A DNA stretch of 64,000 nucleotides from Pseudophaeomoniella oleicola (lineage: Eukaryota; Ascomycota; Eurotiomycetes; Phaeomoniellales; Phaeomoniellaceae), in contig QWDQ01000078.1 of the NCBI GenBank assembly GCA_003868215.1, forward strand, positions 31,491-95,490. The letters run 5' to 3'. Positions 32,172-41,887 of this stretch are shown in pieces. Each line of letters starts with the position of its first letter. The stretch's first letter is position 1. The notes under the pieces are model-generated. The model had not been told where the DNA came from and searched no databases. It saw nothing but the letters and a program-made list of their open reading frames with translations. A program made the translations under genes and the position numbers.

Positions 32172-34432
32172 TGTGATTGTGGTTGCTTTGAAGCTTGAAG
32201 CTTTACAATTGGGTTATGAGGAAGAGTAGTATGATAATTGGTGATGAAAGACGAAAGTTCGTATGTATGTGAGCTTTTAAGAGATGACGTTGAGTGAAAT
32301 AGAAGGGAAGAGCGGAAGGCTGGGAGGATATTTATTTGGGGGGGAGAAAGTTTAGTCAACCTTAGGTAAAGTCATAAGTGGGATTATGATGAATGATGGC
32401 TGGGAAGGGCTCTGAGGAAGTGGATTAGTCGACTTTTCCTCGACCTTGGCCTTGGTTATCCTTGAACTTGCGTTGTTAATCTCCGTTACCGACATCCGTA
32501 ATCCCGCTAAAAAAACAGTACCTCTGCGAAATATCACCAGGGGCATACTACGTAGTACCAGGGAAAAGGAAGATCATCAGCGAGTCATTTCCGATTCACA
32601 GTAAATCAAAGGCCAAAGCTAGGTACATTCTATCCTTTGAGGAGGCACAGTTCAGATTAACCCTGTACACTTGGTGTTCAACCTGCCATGTAATTAATGG
32701 CTGTGTACCTGACGGAAGGCTGTACTGTATCAACTGGCGCGTATCGATATACTTTCCAGGTACGGGACTTATCTCCCTACGGTAAAGCCCCAGAGTCTTC
32801 GACAAAGAAGCGAACTACGTAGATACCGACAGGACCTAAATTTGGTGCAAGCGCTGATACAAATTGTTGTATGTACCGGCGGACTAGGCTGAAATCAAGC
32901 TCAGGACCGCGCCAATCGTCACCCATTGTCAATAAAGGATTTGCAGCAAAGTATCATCAACTATTGACAAACGTCATACGATAGTGCTTATGCATCAGTG
33001 CATATCCTGTTCATCTGCCAATTCTTGATTCGCACAGTCTGATTCGGTTCTTTTCTTGATTTGGGATTAATTATAGCACTCGCCACACTCGGGACATGAT
33101 GGTACTACGTGGCTGTGGTACTCTGCAGTATGTTGGATGTCCAGCCACACTTTGTGGCAAAGCTTACGGCATTGGCAAGTCGTAGTCACCGCTGATCTTG
33201 TGGCTGAGAATGAAGGGATCGTGCATGATGGCCATCGGAACTGCATATCACGGTATCAGTCTCCGTAGTGGATGCCATGAAACATTCATAGAGTTGTTGG
33301 ATATACCTGACTCGGTTATTTTGGTGCTCATGCTCATACGTAGTATGTCGATTTCGTTCCGGTGGACTGGTTTCTTGTCACCCCGGTTGGCCTCAACGCA
33401 GGCGAATCTCAGCATCAAATTATCTGCGTTGCTTTTCGTGCCCGTTATCAGTTGCTATCAACGTTGATTGCTAGCTGCACCTTTCTCTTCTTCTCTTTCT
33501 TGCTTGTCTATCTCTCTATGTTAAGTGATGCACCAAGGATAGTGCTGATGGTAGTAGGCTACAGATGACCTAAGATAAGGGGCAGGTTCGAATGCAAGAT
33601 CTGAAAGAATGCCAATGAGCTTGGTGAAGCCTTGAATTGTATTTGCGACCTTAAACGGGGGTGACATACTGCTGATGAGTGTCTCGGTCTGACTGGGTTC
33701 ACTTCGCCGTGGTCTGCGAGAACTTTGTGGACTACTTTACCAACAAGAGGACGTGGTTTACTGATGAAGGCCAAAGCGAGGTGGGAGATCAATCTCTTGG
33801 GCAGGGAGCCGGAGCGTTCCGTTCCAGGAAATGACGCTGAGCCGGGTCCAATCTCCAGTCACTCAGTCAAAACGGCGGAAGAGAAACAGAAAAGAGGCAA
33901 CGGAAAGATACATTTCTTTTATCTAGTTTTGAGGACCCCCAATGAGCATGAGACTGCAACTCTACACTTCGTTATTTCGCTATTGTCGCGTTCTGGGGTG
34001 AACTGCAAGCATTTTGTGAGCACAGATGTATTCGCAGGTACTAAGCCAATCAATGAGTATCACCTCATCTTGATAATGAGACAAAGTGGTGTACTATCTC
34101 AGATGTCTCCTAGCCGCCTCCAGCCGATGAGAACCTTGAAGAATAGTGGGGGTTCGGTTGTTTTCCATAGGTACCTATCTTACCGTAGTATGTACTCCGA
34201 GAGTCCGTACAATTGAGGCAATTCATGGCACAAACGGTTTGTCGGATAATCTGGAGTGCCAAGATATAATAATGACCGACCCCAATTTTTGCCCGGGGAA
34301 GCTTTAGCGATCATCCAGCTTTGCTTTTCTCCTCAACCTTTCCATTTCTATCATCCTCATATCGGTTGACCATCTCCGCTCATTGTTCTTTACTCAATTT
34401 TTTAAATTTGCTGTTGGCTTCTGCTCTTCAAT
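32172..34432. other. 2.3-kb divergent intergenic region, no gene seen
   Basis: Lies between PMP3 (-) and malate dehydrogenase (+). It contains several TACTACGTAGTA-like palindromes (near 32547, 32813, 33100 and 33335). ORFs at 33198-33467 and 33725-34216 lack ATG support or family features. The last 150 bases are pyrimidine-rich, as expected for the promoter of the highly expressed mdh gene. Confidence 0.55.
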
Positions 34433-35762
34433 ATGGCAAGCATGTTCACTAAGAAAACTTTTGGTGCCTTCCAGCGACGGGCCTTCTCTGTCTCGGCTCG
34501 ACAGGTGAGCTTTACATCGCCAATGCGCATTAGCCGACTAGCCGAGCGCATGTCATGGCGTTCATCAGATGCTGACTTATATCTCAGCTATCCAAAGTCA
34601 CCGTCCTTGGTGCCTCCGGCGGTATCGGACAGCCTCTGTCCTTGTTGATGAAGCTCAATCCTCGTGTAACGTAAGTTGGCGCATGCTCAACAGTAGTAGA
34701 CTCGGACCGAGCTGATTTCGACCAGACAGCTTGCACTTTACGATATCCGCGGTGGACCAGGTACAGAACCCTCACGGAAATGGATACGCAATCGCATACT
34801 AAATATCCATCACTTTAACAGGTGTTGCCGCTGACATCAGCCATGTGAACACCAAGAGCGTTGTCAAAGGTTTTGAAGCAACACCATCGGGACTGAAGGA
34901 AGCCCTTAGTGGCGCCGAGATCGTTCTGATTCCGGCTGGTGTCCCCAGAAAACCCGGAATGACCCGTGACGGTACTGATACTTGAATATGTCTCGCACGT
35001 GAGAGTGGCTGACCAGGTCCAGATCTGTTCAACACAAATGCCTCGATCGTCCGTGACCTTGCAAAGGCCGCCGCAGACGCTGCACCAAACGCAAACCTGC
35101 TCATTATCTCCAACCCTGTTCGTGAAGCCATACGTTGACAATATTGGACATATACTAATGTGATGCAGGTCAACTCCACCGTCCCAATTGTTGCCGAAGT
35201 TTTCAAGTCTAAGGGCGTCTACAACCCAAAGCGTCTATTTGGTGTTACGACTCTCGACGTTGTCCGCGCCTCACGCTTCGTCTCTGAAATCAAGGGTAGC
35301 GATCCTGCTGATGAGAGCATCACTGTGGTCGGTGGTCACTCTGGTGTTACCATCGTTCCTTTGATCTCACAATCCGGTCATGGCGACATCCAAGGTGAGA
35401 AACTTGATGCTTTGGTCAACCGCATTCAATTCGGTGGTGATGAGGTTGTCAAGGCCAAGGATGGCGCTGGTTCCGCAACTCTCTCCATGGCTATGGCTGG
35501 GGCCCGTTTTGCCGAGAGTTTGTTGAAGGCCGCTCAGGGTGAGAAGGGTGTCATCGAGCCAACCTTCGTTGACAGTCCATTGTACAAAGACCAGGGTGTC
35601 GAATTCTTCGCTTCCAAGGTGGAATTGGGGCCAGATGGTGTCCAGAACATCTTCCCAGTTGGCAAGGTTACCGACTACGAGCAAGGTCTGCTGGACAAGG
35701 CTCTTGTTGATTTGAAGGGCAACATCGCCAAGGGTGTTAAGTTCGTTAAGGAGAACCCATAG
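34433..35762 (+). CDS. mdh1: Mitochondrial malate dehydrogenase
   Basis: NAD-dependent interconversion of malate and oxaloacetate in the TCA cycle; 342 residues. Exons: 34433-34504, 34588-34670, 34726-34760, 34822-34971, 35023-35117 and 35169-35762. The N-terminus ([20 protein letters not shown]) is a basic, hydroxylated mitochondrial presequence. The spliced product shows [17 protein letters not shown] (NAD loop), [18 protein letters not shown] (substrate Arg residues and catalytic Asp region) and SNPVNSTVPI. The catalytic His is in VVGGHSG. There is no SKL tail, so it is not the peroxisomal form. Intron 5 uses the less common donor GTTCGT; splicing there gives the exact family sequence. All other borders are canonical. 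Confidence 0.97.
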
Positions 35763-38046
35763 ATGACAAGCACACTTTTGTGACATGCAACAGCCGAGCG
35801 GAGGTCAGTCAGGATAGAATTGGAGGATCCAAGTCTCTTTCTATAAGAGAACAATCTTAGATTTCTTCAGCTTCTACAGCTGACTAGTTCTTCAGAAATG
35901 ACATCTTGTATCATTGTAACATCTCTGGCTCTTTCTCTTATGTCACCATTCGCTCATGAGGCATGACTATCATGTGCTCTCTCCCCTCTCTCTTTTCTCT
36001 CCATCTCCCCGGAATTGGGCATGCGACCTACAGCGACAACGACCCGGTGAATGTCCAAGTACTTCTGATTTATCTGCAGATCCCAATGGACGGGTTATGC
36101 GACGAGGCTATATAATATACTTGTGTAGAGAGGAGGAGCCCCGTAGGTCTCTGTTGCTAACCTCAGCTAAAGTATTATGCGCACCGTGTTCATGAGTTCT
36201 AAATCACTTGTTCCGAGTGTGCGACAGACTGGCAACGCTTTTTGTGATAGGAATGATGAGACGTTATGTATCGCGATGTTGGGAAGTATGGTTTTACAAG
36301 CGTACGGGGAGTGACCTGCAACAAACACTCGGACCACTAGCTCGAGCTGGAATAGATACAGTAATTAGGTGATCTCCTGTGCGTGATATACCTGATCATA
36401 TCCGAGTACCGCAGTACTTTATACTGAATGCCAGTGCATGGTCACCTTGTCGAGACGGACCTAAATTCCTCAAGCATGGTTCCACAGAGGCAAATATCCA
36501 TAACATGTGATATACAAAGGACTCGCTGTATGAAATAGCCCCTTTGCAAGTGTGATTTGACCAGCCACGGTCTCGAAATCATCGAAGATGCCAAGTGAAG
36601 AAGCTCAATGAGGGTGTGCACATATCCTCACCTTGTGTGTTAGTTATGATCTGCCATTGGCCGAGATTCAGGTACGACGGTATGGGATGACGAGGGCGAA
36701 TTTTCCGTGAATGAGAGGGGAACAATTTTGGACAGGTCGTCGTTGTCGTCCGGTATTGTACTGTAAATAAGGTCTATAAGGGAGTCGCGCGACAACGGTA
36801 ATAGAGATATTATGACATGAGTTTGAGCTAAGACGCCTAGTAACGTTGTCCATAAAAGTAGCTTCATCAATAGGCGAACTGTTCTAGCATGATCGATTGG
36901 TATTGGCGCCTTCTAACAAAGTACCACGTACTCAGTAGGTCAGGAACGGCGTTGATGTTTCTATTTGATGAATTTGTGGGGGAAGAGACCAGGTCTCAGG
37001 TTGTCGAACAGCGCCCAGAAGCGCCGAGGTGCCCAGGGATGTCTACTCAAGGTACCTGAAGTAGGTAAGATTGCTAGTGGAAGGAATGAGCGAGTCCCAA
37101 GAGCATCTAGAAGTGCGTGAAACTCCTTTTCTGGCTTGTCTGCTGGATACTGTACTCGTCCGGCCGTCATACCGTAGTATATGGCAAGATGGATCACCAA
37201 TGGACCCGGGGATTGCGCGGTGTGTGGGTAATAGACCGTCACAGTAGGGTTGATACCTTGAACTTAGGGGCTACAAAGTTACCTACCGAGCGACCTAAAG
37301 TGATAATTCAAAGTGAGTTGGGATGGATCAAAAGCTTCATCAATAACGACGTAGTACATAGACTTAATGTCTGGGAGTATAATACTCCATACGGAGTATA
37401 TTCAAATAATAACAAGTGGCCACTCCGCCTCCCCATCTCGTTCAACTAACTATCACCACCTATCTCGCTCTTCTCTGGTCTCTTCATCCCTTTGACACCA
37501 TTTGAAAGGCGCATTGTGTCTTTTTCAGGTATATCATCTCGATTGCCTCCCTTCTCATTTGTATCATCGTTCCAATTCCCGACCCATTTTGATGGTTCTA
37601 GCTTGATTCCCCGTTAGTTGTGCTTCCGCGGGAGGAAGTATAGCCAACCATCTCCCTCCAGCACCTCGATCACGCCCAGCCTGCGCACCTGGGCATCGAA
37701 CCCCCCTTTCTTCTCTGCCATCGCTGCCATCGTTATTGTTCACTATTATTCATACGTCACTAACTGTCAAAGCCACTCGCCCGCACTTCGAAAGACTAAA
37801 TTGCTTGGAAGGACCACCCCTTGCGTCAGCGCTCGACGGTTCGCGTGGTCCAGGAGTATTCGCCCAGGGAACCTCCGTAGGTTTGTGGACCCTCAACACC
37901 AGATACTCGGTCCCAGATACTTACGCAGTCATATAGTGGTCTCTTGCAAGGGCAAGCTATCTCGACGCTCTGTTTCCTCGATATACCCAAAAGCAACCTT
38001 GAAGCGAGCCACAGCCATATTCTGAACTACAATCCCGATCATCGCC
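35763..38046. other. 2.3-kb intergenic region, no gene seen
   Basis: 3' flank of mdh1, then a long unassigned stretch. Short ORFs such as 36961-37242 (-) begin with non-ATG codons and have no known content. The region 37440-38046, with CT-rich DNA and many short ORFs, is likely promoter and leader of the gene starting at 38047. Confidence 0.5.
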
Positions 38047-39363
38047 ATGAATCCCTTCATATCTTGGGCAATAACACTGCTTCTTGCCGGGGGATACGCC
38101 TGGCATTTGGCTGGTAGACCGAATTTGCTGCAGAAACTGAAGCCTGCCGAGTCAACAAACGAGAAACCGGCGCAGGCGAAGGCGAGGAGTCAACGCAAGC
38201 AAGATCGCAAAGCTTCGGCAAGAGACATAAAAGCCGTAGGCGAAACAAGCTCTTCAGCATCTGGAAACGGAAGGCAGGAATCGAGATCACCAGTGGCTAA
38301 GAAGAGAAAGATCAATGGAATACCACAGGCAGAAGCCAAGCCTGACACCACGATTGGCACAAGCTCGGACCGAGATGAGGAAACCATGACAGCGAAAGAC
38401 TTCGCCAGTGCGATGGCCCAGGCCAGGTCTGGCACTGAATTTGCACCGTCGTCCCAACCAGGAAAGAAGAACAAGAGCTTCAAGCCACTTTCGTCCCCCA
38501 AACTTTCTGCAGGTGGTTCCTCAACTACCGGCGGTGACGCAGATGACGACTTATCCCCAGCCGTCTCTCCCCAATTGCACCCAACCAACGCCGGAGGTGT
38601 AAGCGACATGCTGGAAGCACCTGCGGGTCCTGCTGGTGTGCTCCGCATCACAGGTGAGGCCCGGCCACCCAAGAGCGCGAAGAGCACCCCAAAATCAGTT
38701 GAACCCGTTGAGACAAAGAAGCAGCGTCAAGCTCGAAAGAAGCGTGAGGAGCAGAAGGCCTTGATGGAAGAAGCAGAGAAGCAAAGGATACAATTACGAG
38801 ATGCTCAACTCCGGGGTGCTCGCATGGCGGCGGGTACATCGAATGAGCAGAGGTCAAATGCCTTCAAACGCCCTCAAACGAACGCCTGGGCTACCGGTAA
38901 GGAGAACGTTCCCCAGGACCCCACTCCTCTATACGAACCTCTTGACACTTTTGACGATAAACCCGCCAATGGTAAGCTAGTCAATGGGAAGGCCCCTGAT
39001 GAAAAACCGGAAGCCAGTGGCCCTCCCCCTCTGAGCATTGAGGCTGTGAAGGAAGCTGCAGGCATCTCAGGAAGCGGCTCTGAGTCTACCATGAGTTGGA
39101 CAAATGTCCCCTCGGAGGAAGAACAGTTGAAGCAACTACAGGAACAGGAGTATGACAACACGTGGAACACAGTATCAAACAAAAAGCAAAAAAAGGGCAA
39201 GCTTGGAAGTGAAAGCGAAGCAAGCAGTTCTGATCCTGTACAAAAGCACTCGAGTGCCGCCAACACTACTACAACCACCTCCTCATCGAGGCCTCAAGTT
39301 GGCGCAGTGAACTCTTATTCTGCGCTCAACTCAGGTCTGAAGGACTCTGCCTGGGAAGCATGA
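38047..39363 (+). CDS. Membrane-anchored, highly charged protein of unknown function
   Basis: Intronless 438-residue protein. Residues about 4-22 (FISWAITLLLAGGYAWHLA) form one N-terminal membrane helix. Nearly everything after it is polar, basic and low-complexity, which suggests a signal-anchored protein with a long cytosolic arm. A Lys/Arg/Glu-rich stretch near residues 220-265 (KKQRQARKKREEQKALMEEA) is strongly helical and probably a coiled coil. The tail has Trp-centred conserved-looking patches: NAWATGKENVP, MSWTNVPSEEEQ, NTWNTVSNKKQKK and the terminal DSAWEA. I do not recognise the family. The pattern of short Trp motifs in disordered sequence suggests docking sites on another complex, which is inference. 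Confidence 0.8.
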   Translation: MNPFISWAITLLLAGGYAWHLAGRPNLLQKLKPAESTNEKPAQAKARSQRKQDRKASARDIKAVGETSSSASGNGRQESRSPVAKKRKINGIPQAEAKPDTTIGTSSDRDEETMTAKDFASAMAQARSGTEFAPSSQPGKKNKSFKPLSSPKLSAGGSSTTGGDADDDLSPAVSPQLHPTNAGGVSDMLEAPAGPAGVLRITGEARPPKSAKSTPKSVEPVETKKQRQARKKREEQKALMEEAEKQRIQLRDAQLRGARMAAGTSNEQRSNAFKRPQTNAWATGKENVPQDPTPLYEPLDTFDDKPANGKLVNGKAPDEKPEASGPPPLSIEAVKEAAGISGSGSESTMSWTNVPSEEEQLKQLQEQEYDNTWNTVSNKKQKKGKLGSESEASSSDPVQKHSSAANTTTTTSSSRPQVGAVNSYSALNSGLKDSAWEA

Positions 39364-40444
39364 GCGAGTACTCTCTCAGGGAGGATTCAACGATATTCCA
39401 ATCTTTGCGGGTGACAAAGTGTCTTTATTGGCAATGCATATTTTCTACTGCATCACGCGGGGTGCAATGCTTTCTCGGTGTTCCTCTCGACTCCGGAATG
39501 AGTCAGGGAACAGTATGTAAGACTACACATTTCGGGTCCATTGAGAGAAAAGGGAAAAGTTTCCTCACTCATTCGCATTATTGGTGACATGGAGGATTGA
39601 TTCCAAAACTTCTTTTTTTTTTTTTAGGCTGCAAGCGAGGTCTATCGAGTGGTCGACTTCTCGCAGCAAAGCAAGTGCCTTATATGTCAAGGAGAAAGTA
39701 GACATACGCTTAGGCGTAGGCGGTACTTTGGTGATAGCATACACTCGCACGGTTGATATAGTCAATCCAAGCATTCTGGCACAGGAAATTCGTGCTTTTC
39801 ATTACCTGCCTTCAATATTGTCCCTCCTAGAGGCAAAGGCGTAAATGAGTCTGCCCTAGAGAGGCTTTGCCAGTCAATTACATGGCTCCAATTCTCTCCA
39901 ATTCGAGGTCCCACGGTAACCTCAGTTCAGACCAACATCCAATATTATCCAATACATCAAGTTGTTCAATCTACGTAGCAAAATGATCTCAAATTGCTTA
40001 CCCGCAGCCGCCACTTTCTGTCCCCAATCATCTATACAGTTACTAATACGTATGAGGCCAGTTTCCGGTCCCGGTAAGGATAAGTAGATCACGTCCTCTG
40101 CTGTGGTGGTTGCTTCCAATGAACAGGGAAGAGAAGACATCCTTCCCGCCCTCCACCACAGGAGACGTCATGTTTGCATCAAAAACAGCTCAGGATACAC
40201 GGCACATGATGGAAGCGAGAGGTGGGCGGAAAAGCAGGGAAAGGAAATGCGTGTCTTATTAACCGATAATGATGAGATATGATGGATGGGCTATGATGAA
40301 GTTATTCGAATAGATATCCCTCTTGTTTTTCCTTTCTGTCTTGTTTACCTTTGCATTTACTATATCTCTTCTCTGCTGTGTCAACTCATCACCATCTACT
40401 TCACATTCACACAAATTCGATAAGGAATAACACCAGAAGCCACA
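39364..40444. other. Intergenic region, no gene seen
   Basis: Contains a 13-base T-run at 39613-39625 and the promoter of the next gene. No ORF with recognised content. Confidence 0.55.
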
Positions 40445-41115
40445 ATGTCGTCGTAAGTCTCCTTGATCCACCAAACCCAACTCTCTTTCTTTCCTGTCAT
40501 AGCCTGTGCAGAGCTTCCCTCACTTCTACCTTATCAATCCTCTAGTGTTACGACACACCTCAGCACCTCAAGCTAACACATCTTCGAACTATAGCGGTGC
40601 ATCAGGCAGTGATGAAAAGATCTCTGGATCCAAGATCCAACCTCTCGACTCCGACACCAAGACGAATGTTCCCTTGGACCAAAGCTCGCGAGGCGCCGTA
40701 GGTACAGACCGAAACATCGATCAAGCAAGAATCGACCCCATTGGTGGAGCAGGTATGTATCATTCATTGCCTCCCGTCAACCCCTCCTACTGTTACCGTT
40801 GTCCTACACTCCTTTCCAACTCAACTCCCTTCCATATCCATCCATCCCATCACTCTCCCAAGTCCCCGGCATCCACCAAGAACAAACTCCCCAAACTAAC
40901 CTCCTCCCCTCTCTCCCCTAGGCCAATACCAACACACCGCCCCCCACACCTCAACCCAAGGCTCCACAGGCCTCGACTCAACCATCGCCGGCTCCAAGAT
41001 CTCCCCCCTCGACTCGAACGCGGACATCCCGACCAACAAATCCGAGGGCCTCGACGAGGAAATCATCGATGCATCCAGGATCGCGCCTGTGGCTGGTGTA
41101 AGAGAGGGACTCTGA
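40445..41115 (+). CDS. Small uncharacterised protein with an internal duplication
   Basis: A 119-residue protein in three exons: 40445-40452 (eight bases, ATG TCG TC), 40595-40752 and 40922-41115. Introns are 142 and 169 nt, long for this window. The protein contains two related units. Unit one has GSKIQPLDSDTKTNVPLD, then a Ser/Gly stretch and RNIDQARIDPIGGA. Unit two has GSKISPLDSNADIPTN, then EEIIDASRIAPVAG. A shared core GSKI-x-PLDS and an ID-x-(A/S)RI-x-P motif are separated by similar spacing. There are no Cys residues, no signal peptide and no membrane segment; it is probably soluble and largely disordered. I do not recognise a family. Clean frames across two introns and the duplication support it as a real gene. 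Confidence 0.78.
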
Positions 41116-41887
41116 GGTGGTTACTTGATCGATTGTATCTTTTTATGATTGTATATGAATGGGAAGATTTTTTGATGCCAGAAACGAGAAAACAAACAAA
41201 AAGTAGGGGGGGAAAAGGGGGAGCCCCGGGATATGGATGCGTGGTAAAAAAGGGAATTTTGCAAACGCTCTCCTCATCATCAAAATATTGTATGAATAGT
41301 AATATAATTATATTATCACCACCTTACTAGGTAAATACCTAGGTATATGGGTAATAGGTAAAGTCCTATGACCGAAACAAAAAAACCAAGAAGCGATTTT
41401 TTCTAATGAAGTTTCAATGAAATGAAATTCAAAATTTGGAAGAAATGATCACTTAAAAACCGCCCCTTCCTTCCCGGATCTTCCTTGACATCATATCATG
41501 TATGTATGAGGACTGACAGATGTGTGTCTCATGGTGATTTTTCCATGGTGATTTTTCCATGGTCGCCAGTGAAAAATATATATAGGTTGGAAAAATAATT
41601 TTGCGCGGGGGGGTTATTAGACTAGATCAGTCAAATGGACGGATGCAGTTGCGTATTTTACATAGGGTAAGTTACCTACCTAGATACCTATTCGAAACGC
41701 AGCTTCAATGTGGCTGTTGTTGTAACTAGTGAGATATCTAGCTAGTTGAGGTAGTTAGTTACTTAAGACAGGTGGTTTACTACAACTTTTTATCAATCCA
41801 CCGATTCATTTAATCCATCATATACGCCTTATGCGTTCTCAGATTCACAAAAACATACTCCCTCTCTCCCCCTCTCTCTCTTTTGGT
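41116..41887. other. Convergent intergenic spacer
   Basis: 3' flanks of the two-repeat gene (+) and CTK2 (-). It shows repeated GGTGATTTTTCCAT near 41532-41560, a G-run near 41606 and TACCTA motifs at 41330-41345 and 41665-41690. No gene seen. Confidence 0.55.

Noticed and set aside
33583-33595. GGTTCGAAT box resembling a tRNA T-arm
   Set aside because: The flanking bases do not form the five-pair T-stem and no A-box, anticodon arm or acceptor stem could be found.
33725-34216. 163-residue ORF upstream of malate dehydrogenase
   Set aside because: The frame begins at a TTG, the content is not recognised, and it overlaps other frames; more likely random.
36961-37242. 93-residue minus-strand ORF in the mdh1 downstream region
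   Set aside because: Starts with GTG rather than ATG and lacks any known motif.
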